From positions 1,550,001-1,614,000 of the forward strand of contig JAKFAO010000001.1 in assembly GCA_021527695.1 (NCBI GenBank): a stretch of DNA of 64,000 bases, given 5' to 3'. Shown piece after piece: positions 48,270-59,500 of this stretch. The position numbers and the translations under genes are program-made. The stretch is from Naematelia aurantialba. Its lineage: Eukaryota; Basidiomycota; Tremellomycetes; Tremellales; Naemateliaceae. Below the pieces are notes generated by a model, which saw only the letters and a list, made by a program, of their open reading frames with translations, did no database searches and was not told where the DNA came from. Within the stretch, counting starts at the first letter, position 1. Every line of letters starts with the position of its first letter.

Positions 48270-49040
48270 ATATGTGTCTATAAGCATCGGTGCGCGCGGA
48301 TTGTCCAGTGTGTAGCACCCGCATGTAGCATTCGCATCCGCATTCGCATTCAGGATTCGCATTCAGTATTCAGCGTTCCGCAACGAATAAGTGGGTGGCG
48401 TCATGTTAGAAGGGGGGTCTGCACGATGACAATGGGGCATGCATCATGGCTCCACTAAGATATCCAATGCAGCGGCATCATGGCGTCGGTGACAGAGATA
48501 TCCCGAGTATACAATGTCATGAAGATCGACACGATCGACATGAAAGGTCGCTTATAGCGATATAGATATATATATGCGGTGCACACCGTCCCACATCTCT
48601 CGACTGCCTGCCCCGCTTCCTGGCTGGCGATGACGACGGCCGCCCAACCCTCCAACCCGCCTACGGTTTGGCGGTTCTTTTTCTCGACATCTCCTCTCAC
48701 TTCCCAAATCATCTGTTCACACGCTCGACGCCGTCCCATCGCCGTTCGTCATTGTCCTGTTATTTTTGTCGGCCCAGCTTTTCCACACATGGGCGAATCG
48801 TCGACCGCCAAGTTGCGTGTCCATAAACGCTGTCCACCTTGACACCCGGTGCTCGCCCACCCTAGATCTGCTCATCCTGCTGATCCGCTCTTCTGCACAT
48901 AGATCCTCCCGCATCACCCAGCAGGTCCTCTCCAGATCTCCATCTCCCCTGGTAGTGATCGACCTCTATCCCCCCGTCACAGGCGCACCTGATCCTCCTG
49001 TACTCGTATTCGTACTCGTACTCGTACTCGACCATCCCCG
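48270..49040. other. Convergent intergenic region
   Basis: 771 nt between ECM16 and the zinc-cluster gene. GCATTC/GCATCC units repeat at about 48315-48375 in the presumed ECM16 3' UTR, and TACTCG hexamers repeat at 49001-49030 just beyond the stop of the minus-strand gene. The frame at 48579-48842 is not convincing. Confidence 0.45.
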
Positions 49041-52000
49041 CTAGAGCCGCTCATACTCGCCCTCTTTCTCCGGCCACCCCTCCCTGACGCGCTGCACGAT
49101 GAGCCCATGCAAACTCGCCATCGGCGACCACCGCGCATAGTCCCGTGCCAAAACTGTCCGCAAGAGCTCGGCTTCTTCGGCGGCCATGTTGGCTGCTTGC
49201 GGCTGGTTGGATTTGGCGAGGCGCGACGATTCTTTGAACAGAAAGCGTGCGGCGAGGGAGAGGTCAAGCGCGACGATCATCTCTGAGCCGGGGTGTCAGC
49301 CAGACCGACCGACCGACAGGCAGATGAGTAGACACGTAGACAGAGAGGTAGACGAGTAGACAAGTAGACAAGTAATGGTGGCGGTGACGGTGGCGGTGGA
49401 GTCCAAACAGAATCAGGATGAGGGGCTAAAGGTGATGACAAAACCTGGGTAGGGATTGAGGCTTGAGCAGACTGGCGAGTATACCTCCATAACCTGTCCA
49501 AGCACAAGAAGTAGAATAAGAAAGAAACGGTAGAGTCCGATGACACAAGTGCGAAATGGATTCCCTTCGTATACAAACACAGAGGCGCAGCAGTGTGGCT
49601 CTAGAAGAAGAGGGACTCACCAACATGCACCCAGCTGTCCGGTGGGAGCCTCTGACAAAGACCCACAATCGCCCTCGCACACGAGACGGCTGTCTCGTAT
49701 GCGGTCCGCTGGTGGTGCGCCATCTCCTTGTACATCATCATCTCGGCCGTGTAGAGGTTCATATGGAGCATTATCCACCACGGGTCGGCAAACGGCTCGT
49801 ATCGGCCCCCTCCCGCGCCGCCTCCCCCTATGGAGCTCAGGTCGTCGTCACCCAGCCGCATGCGGGATTGTGAGTGTGTCGGAGAGGGGTTCGTGCTTGG
49901 TAACGATGAGCTGCTCGTCGAGGCATGGCCATTGCCGTTGCCGTTGCCGTGGGTGGTACCGTTGGTATTGGCGTTGACGGTGTGGCTGGGCATGTCGGCG
50001 AACGGCGCCGGGATGCGGGCGCGGAATAGCCGGATGGCAGTTTCCACGGATTGGACTTGAGCCAGTGCCGGGATATGGGACGGGAGGAGGCGGCCGTCAG
50101 CCAGCGGTAAGGGGTACGAGGACTCGGGCCGGTCAAAGAGGTGGCTCGCGCGGTGGAGCAATGCAAGTGACTTGCAGGCCAGGACGAAGGTCGTGTCAGG
50201 GAAGGGCGAGGTGTGCATGGGGCTCGACGGGTCGTACAGGTCGCGGATGGAGTAGCGGAGGTGGTCGGTAGTGTGGGGTTTGATCTGGGTTGTCAGACGG
50301 GTAGACTGAAGGGCGTGCACAGCAGGGTACCGACGAGTAGACGGATGAAGAGCGTGGACAGAAGAGTGCCAGAACGCGGATACCGCAGAAGAATTTTAAG
50401 GATAGACCAAACGAGACGAGGGGAAGAGGAAGACAGAGGATATAAGAGAGAAGAGAGACGAGAGGAGAAGAGAGAAGAGAGAGGATAGAGGATAGAGGAT
50501 AGAGGATAGAGGATAGAGGATAGAGGATAGAGGATAGAGGATAGAATAGAGAAGAGAGAAGGGAGAAGAAAGAAGAGAGCAAGAGCAAGAATCGGACTAT
50601 AGACACCAGGGGCGAGAACCAAGCAGACACAAGAGGAGACAAGACTCCCAAGACCAACACTCACCTCTGCGCCACCCCATCCCCAGCCCCACTGTGTCGT
50701 ACACTCGTCATCAGCGATCCCGAGCGCCCATCCCCACCCCACCCCCGCCACCCAATCCTGCATCTTGGCTGCCCAGAACACCATCGTCCGTTCAGCGAGG
50801 TCGATCGCGTCCCGCGCTGGAGGAATGATGACCGGCCGCATGCGGAGGACCGAGAGGCCGGGGACCGACGACGCGGCGTACGAGGTGCCGTACTGTTGGC
50901 TGGGGAGGTACGGCGGGGGAACCACCGCGATGTTGCCGACGGTGCTGCCGAGGTTGACGGCCATGTGGTCCCTGCGAGTGGTTAGTGTGATTCGGACGTG
51001 ACGATGCGCCGGGCGCCACTGCCGCAGCTGAGATGCTACTGCTGATCACTGAGATCACTGCCGCCGCCTCGCACCAACGCTCACACTACCGACGCCACAA
51101 CCGCCGACTTTGCCACCACCACCGACGCCTACACTACGACATGTCGATACTGCCGCTGGCGCTGCCAACGACGATAACACTGCCACCGACGCACACTGCA
51201 GCCGACGCCGTCGCATCTGACACTAACACCGACTTACCCTGGTAATCCTGGCGTTGGTTGCGCTGCTTGATGCACTTGGGCCTGCGAATGCGAATGCACC
51301 GCAGCCGTCTCTGGGGGGTACACATTCCCCGTCATCCGGTGCAGGCCACAAGACACCAACAGCCTCGAAACAGGCACGCTCCAGCCCTCGATAAAACGTC
51401 CGAGCGAGTACAGGTGCCGCGCAATCCCCACTCCGGCGCGAACCAGATCAAGCGGGCGATCGACATTGCGTATTCCCTGGTCAAACTCGGCGCGTGCGCG
51501 CTCAAGCAGGGCCGACGACGTGCCGCCAACCAGGTGCAGGACGTAATTCGGGTCCAGGATGTGCATCGTCGGTGCCGGTGTCGGTGTTGCTCCGCCAACA
51601 CCCACACCAACGCCAACACCGCCAACGCCGACAGATTGCAATTGCGGCTGTCCAGACACCAGGGGGGACGAGGCGGGGAAGGGCGAGGGGGACGGGAAGG
51701 CGGAAGGGAAGAGCGATGCGGGAGGGTGGATGGGTTGCGGTGGTGGGACGTTCCGCTCGAGCACCCACACCGCCTCGGTGAAGAGGATGTAGAGGAATGC
51801 GGGGTGAGGCCGCTGGGGATCGTTAGGCGGCAAGCTGAGGAGAGCGAGGAACCGCTGTGGATGGACAGGCATGCCCAGGTGCGGCGTATAGGGGAGGATG
51901 ATGTTGATCAATGTGAACTCGAGTGCCGAGTTGGGCGGGATCTCTGTGCGCGCGGTGTTGACCCTCACGCTTGCTGGGACGTTTGCTGGAACGCTCGAAG

Positions 52001-53062
52001 CCGCAGAGTACGAGTACGAGTACGAGTGCGAGTGCGAGTGGGAGTGCGAGTGGGAGAAGGAGGACCCCGGCTGGAGGTCGTGGTGCGAGAGGAGCGAGAG
52101 GGGCGGTGGGCCGGGAGGCGAGATGGCGCCAGACGTGCCGCTCGAGCGCGAGCTCTGGCGCGCATCAGAGTCGTCTCGGACTGGCGATGCGGACAGCGCG
52201 GCGACCTGGGCAGACGACGACGACAGCTGCGAGGGAGGCAGCGCCTCGCCGCGAGCCAGCAGCATGCTTTCCAGCTCGGCTGAGTGGGTCAGCAACGCGC
52301 AACCACGCAACCACGCGATCCGGAAGCTGAAAGCCAATAGACAGTGACGAAACCAAGCATACAGCTGGGAGCGACGCAAGTATAACAGGCAGCAGGCAAG
52401 GTTCCGACTGTACTCACCGACGCGCTCCTCCAGCAAGACGGCTCTGGGCTTCTTGCGCTGAATCTCCTCGTACCGGCACTCGATGTTCGCCTTTTGACAC
52501 GTCTTGCACGGTTTCTCCCCCGAGCATTTTCTGCTCGTCAGCTCGTATGCACGTACTACTCGGCGGGAGTGTAGTGTCTTTGATACGTCCGCGAGTCAGA
52601 CCACGAGTCAGACCGCGAATCAGACTGCGAGTACAGAATCCTGGCGTCAACGAAACCAACGTACAGCTTGCGATTCCGACAGGCGACACACGCGCCTCCC
52701 CTGGCGAGCGTGATCCTAGGCTTCTTCTTTGGGCTATCCTTCTCTCCATCCTTCTTCGTCGACTCGGCGCTCCCACTGCGTCCAAACGCCCCGCCTCCCG
52801 TCCCACGGGACTCACCACCTCCATCGCCCCCTCCGTCGATGTCGCCGTCGTCCTCGCCATCCACCTCGAGATCGTCCTCCTCGTCCTGGTCCATGCGGTC
52901 GTAGTCCATCGGCGGCATGGGGTACGCCGGGCCCTGGGCAAATGCCATGTCGTGCGTGTGCGCGTGGGAGAGGCCGGACGGTGTGCCGAAGGGGTAGGCT
53001 TGGGCCATGGCGTGCTGCGCAAACGGGTAGAGGTGGGAGGTGTGGTGGCTGGGCGAGACCAT
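49041..53062 (-). CDS. Zn(II)2Cys6 fungal transcription factor
   Basis: About seven exons from ATG at 53062 to stop at 49041. Seen: a His/Pro/Met-rich N terminus and an acidic stretch (DQDEEDDLEVDGEDDGDIDG); a basic stretch before the zinc cluster; then C-x2-C-x6-C-x5-C-x2-C-x6-C (CVACRNRKLKC then SGEKPCKTCQKANIEC), split by an intron between KL and KC; a basic linker (RYEEIQRKKPRAVLLEERV) leading into a short coiled coil; a Ser/His/Tyr repeat tract; and a long middle-homology-type region (NSALEFTLINIILPYTPHLG, YVLHLVGGTSSALLERARAE, WSVPVSRLLVSCGLHRM, FADPWWIMLHMNLYTAEMMM, YETAVSCARAIVGLCQRLPP). The layout is that of a Gal4-class nuclear regulator. Its targets are unknown. The intron at about 50310-50665 carries a heptamer repeat. 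Confidence 0.9.
50481..50546. repeat. (GAGGATA)n heptamer in a transcription-factor intron
   Basis: Nine near-perfect copies of a 7-nt unit (GAGGATA on plus, TATCCTC on the sense strand), within purine-rich sequence, inside a long intron of the zinc-cluster gene. Confidence 0.93.
52005..52060 (-). repeat. Ser-His/Ser-Tyr hexamer repeat in zinc-cluster gene
   Basis: Tandem 6-nt units encoding alternating Ser-His, then Ser-Tyr on the minus strand. The same hexamer family (TACTCG on the plus strand) recurs just 3' of this gene at 49001-49030. Confidence 0.85.
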
Positions 53063-56000
53063 CCTGTCCTGTGCCAGTGGTGGCAGGGACCCCGGCGGGA
53101 GTGGTTCAACAGAACCGTACCGAGTCGCCTCTCTGGTGGAGTGCGTGGGACAAGGCCTGTCGCGTGTCGCCAGCGACCGTCCTCGGCTGGTCGCGCAGAT
53201 ATATACCGATGCCCGATGGCCAGGGAGCTCGATGTTGCTATTGACGGCGGCCAGGAGGGATTGCCCTCGCCTGCGCTCGGCGGCTTGCCCGACGTGGTCC
53301 TTTGCCGACTACGCCCTTGGCTTTTTGTTTTGATGGTTTCTCCTTGATCGCGCTGCGGATGCCCGGTAGCTCCCGCTTAGATCTGCACCGCAGCGGCCGC
53401 TACTCGCTCTGCAGCCACCGTTACCCGTGCGTTGGCGTTGGTGTCTTTGCCTCACGCCCCTCGCGTGGCCCTCGTGATCCGTCGGCTGTTGTGGCCTTCC
53501 GCTGGCACTGGGCTGCCGACAGGGAGGCGGGGACGCAAGCAGCCGGAAGGAAAAAGGAGGGTGGTGAGCTTGTGCAGCCGTCGTGGTCTGTGAGGTAGAT
53601 GAGACGGCGAGATCGCTGGTGATCGAAAGGCCCAGCGACTACCGATGTCCGAGGGGAAGATGCAGTATGGTTCGGTCGAGTGCAGCAAGCGCCATCCGGG
53701 CACGAGAGACTGCCTAGTTGGCCGTGTGGGCAGGGCTCGTCGACGTCGTAGCCGTTGTGCGGGTCGGCGTCATGCGAGTAGTTTCGGCAAGAAACGCTAT
53801 CTTCACCTCTTGTCACCTCGAGGGTTACCGAGTTTCCGGGGGGGTATCAGCAGGACAGCAGAGCAGAGACGGCCTAGCACAAGGGGGTACCAGAGGGGTT
53901 GGGACTGCTGGATGACGAGTGAGAGAGATGAGATGCTGAGAGTGGCACCGGCTCTGGGGGGGGGGGAGGTATAAGTGGAGGTGCTGCCGTCGTGCTGCCG
54001 TATGAGGACTGAAAATCCCATAACTGCTATTACAAAAAAAAGTCTCAGAGCACGAGGAGGCGTACGACAGCCTGGGGAGGGATTTGACAGAGGGGAGGGG
54101 TTGGACCCTGAATGTGTGTGGGCGAGCAGAGCGCCTGGAGACGGCGGCGGGCGGGAGGCCCACATCTCGGGGCATCAGGGGAGAGAAAGGGGGGGGCAAT
54201 GGGAGGGAATGCTAAAGGAAGTCCCTGGATCCCTGGGGGTCTAGCCTTAATTTCTTGCGGTGCCTGGATCTGGGAGATAAAGCCAGCAACGAACCGCGCT
54301 GCTAAGCGATCACGTGATGTGCTACGGCGTCCTGACCTCGCTTCCCCAGTGGTCTCGGCGTCTGTTGCGCAGTCGCTGTTACAATCTATCTCTCCGGGAT
54401 TGCCGGAGCCCGGCTCGGATAAACCCCGTCACACTGGTAGGAGCAAGAGCAGCTGGGCGGGGGGGTGAAGCTGGAGGCAGATGCAGAGAGACAAGGCAGG
54501 GCAAGAGGGAAGGGAGGGGAGGGAGGGGACGACGAAGAGTTACGGGAGGTAGGTACGTCGTCGTCGATCGTCTCGAGCCTCTTGCTACGCCAGCCCTGAC
54601 GCGAGGCCGTCACGCCGCACAGCGGGCACGCCGGTGTGCGCGGAGGGCGCGGAGGGCCACATCGCCCATCCCTAGTCCCAAAGCCCAAGCCCAGGACGCA
54701 CCAAGCGCCAAGACGGTGTTTGACGATTGCTTCCAGCCAAGCATCTTTGCGAGCGCCTATTTTACGGTACACACCCTGGATGGCTGCTGCGGGGCAAACG
54801 GACATGCACTCGAAGACCGTGCTCTGGTCAAAAGAGGACAGGTACGTCAACGAAAGGCGACGAGTCGAGTGTTCCTGGTTCCTATCGCACGATTGCGTTC
54901 CTGAGCTCGTGTTCCTGGTCTGCTCTGTGCTGCTCCTGCGTCACCTGTTGTGTGCGTGCTTGCGGCTCGTCTTCTTCGACGAGGCACCACATGCCCAACA
55001 CATGCTCCGTCCAGTTCTAGCGTCCAGCGCCAGTGTCCATCTCCAGTAGCTCCAGCAGCTCCAGTAGCTCCAGTGTCCAGACAGACTCGAGACTGAGACA
55101 ATAAACAATAAACAATCAAGCCATCAATCAATAATCAATCAATCCATAACCAACTCATCAATCAAGCCGCGTTAATCAAATCAGCGTTTACCGATACATG
55201 TCCGTGCGTACGTCGCTGCCGCAACGGCGACGCCTCCACGGCAGACGATGGCACAGATGTCGCGTCCCCCCCCCCCGGGCGCGGCTCGTCCCGCCCTCCC
55301 CGGCCGCGCTGGCGGATGTCGCCAACGCAGAATACAAGCCGCCAACCGCAACCGCAACCGCAAATACAAATCACAAATACACACGCAGCCTTCCCGCGCC
55401 CGGCCGCCGCTGACACGCCCAACACCTCATCACTGGGTTCCCTCATCACTGGTTTCCCTCATCTCTGGTTTCCCTCAGCGTGGGCCTGAGCGATAGCTAT
55501 AGCTATATTCAGATACGCGCCAAGGCGAGGCGATCTTTCGTGCCTGCCATTGCGTCGCGTGTGATCGCCGTCTGCTGATTGGACTCGTGCGCCATCGCAG
55601 TTTCGGTCTGGGGAGCGCAGACCGAACCGCCACCTGCTGGTATCCTAAATCTACGCCAGAGCCTACGCGATCAGCGTCCCGTCGTTCCTATGTGATCGCC
55701 GTCGGTGGCGTGAGACCAGATCACCGTCCTGTGTGGTTCAGGTCACCCTAGTGGTTCAGGTCACCCTAGTCACCCTAGTGGTTCTGGTCACCCTAGTGGT
55801 TCAGGTCACCGTAGTGGTTCTGGTCACCGTAGTGGTTCTGGTTACCCTAGTGGTTCAGGTCACCCTAGTGGTTCCAGCCACGTCGTGCCCTGACGTCGTC
55901 CACGTCTGACGTCGGCCACAGCCATGAGCAGCCACACCTGTGCGCCTACGAGCTCGCCGTCTGTTCGGCTACCCACGGTGCCGACCGTATACGTGCACGC

Positions 56001-56551
56001 ATACGTATCCGCGACCGTCGCGGCGTGAACGTGTGTTCGGGGCCGTCGTGGCGTGTGCCATGTACGTGGCCGTGACCGTCGTGGCGTCCATCGTGGCCAC
56101 ACCAGTATCCGTGGCCGTCGTCTACCATGTACCATGTTCCTTTACCGTGCAGCGTGGACCAGGCCAGGCGAACTCAAAGTCAGGAACCTCGTCCCCGGGA
56201 CTGCCTCGTCCCCTATCCTTCCAGACACTAGCCACCGCTTTACCCAACCGAGAGACGCCCATCTCATCTCAAACGTATCTGATGCATAAAGCTAGACACC
56301 ACGCCCATGTTACGCTACGCTACAGTGCTCTTTCTCCTACCTTCGCCTTGAGTTTCCCTCGACAACTGACCTCCCTTTCCGTCATTTTCCAGCCTGTTGT
56401 CTCCCACACTCGCGCAGACATCCTTTTCTCTGGTCCTCTCATATACCACACGCCGCCACCCGCCCAGTCCTCTCCCGCATGTAACAACGTCCATACACGC
56501 CGCCCGTGCTGGGTATATATGGTACAAGCACGGCCTGGCCTCCCGTTTCGC
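53063..56551. other. 3.5-kb region without convincing gene
   Basis: Between the zinc-cluster gene start (53062) and the histidine kinase stop (56552). Overlapping open frames on both strands show no clean splice chain, no domain and no family signature. Contents seen: homopolymer G and C runs near 53957 and 55267, an ATCACGTGAT palindrome at 54309-54318, AATCA-rich sequence at 55100-55165, and an 18-nt minisatellite at 55733-55875. May be a long 5' leader/promoter of the regulator, or hold a non-coding RNA. Confidence 0.5.
55733..55875. repeat. 18-nt minisatellite
   Basis: About eight copies of a unit like GTGGTTCAGGTCACCCTA, with CCC/CCG and TCA/TCT variants and one shorter copy. Not inside a gene I can support. 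Confidence 0.9.
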
Positions 56552-59500
56552 CTACAGCATGGTGATACTCGCCCCCGTCTTCGGTGTGAGCACCTTGGCG
56601 ATCGACGCCAAGAGGTCGCCGCGCCGTACTGGTTTTCTATCAGCGCCGGGCCGCAAGATGTGGGCAGCAAGATGTGGGCATGTACTTACGCGGCTTGGTG
56701 ACATACTCGTCCATCCCGGCCTCTAGACAACGCTCCTTGTCCCCTATCGCGTGTCAGTGTCGAGTCAGAACCAGACCACTGGAGATACGTGATCCACAAC
56801 GAGTAACAACTCACCAATCATAGCATGTGCCGTCAGAGCAATGATCGGCGTCCGGCTCACGCCCTCGTTGACCTCGTACTCCCTGATCAGGCCAGTCGCC
56901 TCCATGCCGCCCATGACAGGCATCGACACGTCCATCTGGGAATGTCAAATCGTGCCCTTGCTGGGTGGATCAAAAGCTTACAAGGATGACATCGAACGGC
57001 GTCCTGGCGAGCTGCCTCCGTCTGTATACCGTCAGCGAACAATCCACAGCACGTGATTCGCCTGCCAGCTAGCGTTGACAACATTGTCCCTATGATCCTG
57101 TCCCCAGAGCATCGACTCACTTGTATTTTTCAATGGCAATCTCGCCATTGTCCGCCACTTCCATCTTGTGCCCCGCGACCTCGAGCAACTTGACTGCCAA
57201 TTTCTGGTTGACCAGATTATCCTCCGCCAGGAGGATACTCAGCACCGTGTCCTTCACACTATCGCCCGGTTGGACCTGGTGCGACTCGAGCGCAGGGACA
57301 ATGGCATTCGACAACTCTTGCAGGTTCAGCGGGGTGGTGTAGTACGTGTTGATTCCCATTTCGAGGCAGTCTTTCACTGGGATCGGGGACAGCATCTGGT
57401 CTGATGCCGATGGCAGTGCTAGGAGTTTACGTCGAGATTCAGGCAAGTCAATGAATGACGGGTTGTCAGGCCCAGGTGGTCGGTTCGTAGGAGCAAGCAG
57501 AACGATCGGGATGTATCGCAGATGCTCTACCGTTCGTAATCGCTCGGCCTGTTCTGATCAGCATCATCCACTAAATGAAACGATGCACTCACAGCACTCA
57601 GCGAATCCACAATCATCGTGTCAAACGTCGGGAACCCATTCCTCTGCTTGAGATCCCATACCTCCTTGACCGAGTGGATGATGATCGGCTTCAGGTTGAG
57701 TTCGATCAGCATATCCGCAATACCAGTCTTGTCTTCTAGCGTATCAATGAAGAGGATGTATCGCCCAGCCCAGGGTGCAAGACGTTCGATAATCTGCTCG
57801 CGGGGGACTGAAGTCATTTCCGCCAGCGTCGTAAAGTAGAACCGCGAGCCTTGACCATACTCGCTCTCGACCCACAGGTTGCCCGACATGAGATTTACGA
57901 GCCGCTTGGAGATGGTCAGTCCCAGACCGGTTCCACCGTATTTCCGAGTGGTGGAACCATCGGCTTGTGCGAATGTGTCAAAGATGACATCCAGTTTGTC
58001 CTGCTTGATCCCGATACCCGTATCGGCAACGCAGAATTCGAGTTCCACGGCATCTTCAACATATCCCTTTGTCCGGCACGAGAGGGCGACCGAGCCCTTG
58101 GTGGTAAACTTGACAGCATTCCCGATCAGGTTTGTGATGACCTGACGCAGTCGAAGAGGATCGCCAATCAGCTGATCAGGGATCGTTGGGTCAATGTCAA
58201 AGATGAGGTCGAGCTTATTCTGCGATGCTTTGACGCAGAGGGTTTTGAGGACTGAGAACACGGCGAGTCGCAGCGAGAAGGGAATTTGCTCCATCGTCAT
58301 ACGCCCGGCCTCGACTGCAGACTGTCAGCACAGCAACGGCCAAGGGAGTCTACGCACTCTTGGAGATATCCAAGATGTCGTCGATGATAGTCAAAAGCGA
58401 GCTGGCCAGACTCGAAACAATCATGAGATTCTCGCGTTGTTGCCGTGTCAACTCGCTTTCGAGGGTTAATACGGTCATGCCGATGATACCATTCATCGGC
58501 GTTCTGTAAAGTCAGCAAGTGTTCACTTGGGAGTCTTCCGGCGCCATGCCAGCCTCTCTTCTGTTCCCCTCTCTCCTCTGCCTCCCTCTTTCCCATTCCT
58601 CGCAGTCACCCATCACGTTCGAGCTCGGGGAAGCAACTCGTAGCAGGATGAGGTATAGTGAAAGAGAGGTGGCGACCGGCGCAGGAGGATCATTCGCGCT
58701 CCAAGTGTAGGCATTGACGTGCATGAAGACTCACCGGATCTCATGCGACATATTTGCCAAAAACTCCGATTTGGTCCTGTTCGCCATCTCGGCCTCCTGC
58801 CTAGCTTTTGTGTTCTTCTCGATCGATTCCCGAAGATTGTAGACCATCTGATTAATCTTAGTCTTTAGACTGTCCATCTCGCCACTCGCTTCGACCGTGA
58901 TGAATCGCGTGAAATCGCCGTCGGTGGCTGCTGCACTGATCTGCGCAAAGGCTCGCACTTGAGACGTCAGGTTCGAGGCCATCGTGTTGACGTTTGACCT
59001 GTAGATATCAGCACCAGCGATCCACGGTCAATCGTCTATGATCCAGGTCCCGACTTGTGAAAATACAGGGGATTGAGAGGACGGGAAAATAACTGTAGAG
59101 AAAGAGGAGTCGCGAGGCACGAGGAGAACAAGGGAAAACGTACGTGATCTCCTGCCATGTCCCTTCGATATTCTCAACTTCGGCTTGCACACCCAACTTC
59201 CCCTCCGTGCCGACCTCCCTCGCGACTCGCGTCACTTCAGCAGCAAAGATCGCCAACTGGTCAATCATATTGTTGATCGTATTGACCAGATCCAGAATCT
59301 CGCCGGATACCTTGACCCCAACGACCTTTTGCGTCAAGTCGCCCCGAGCCACAGCCGTCGTCGCGTGAGCAATCGTTCGGACTTGCTCAGTCAGGTTCGC
59401 AGCCATGATGTTAACGCAATCTGTAAGGTCCTAATAACGCTGTCAGACATACAAGCAAGCATCGTATCGTCGGGCAATGTAGCAGAAAAGCGATCGCTAC

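Noticed and set aside
54012..54318. Possible tRNA or small RNA near the homopolymer-rich stretch
   Set aside because: No A-box/B-box pair and no cloverleaf could be drawn. No tRNA was found elsewhere in the window either.
54386..54850. 154-residue minus-strand frame as a gene
   Set aside because: No domain, low-complexity end, no flanking exons, and a competing plus-strand frame of similar length.
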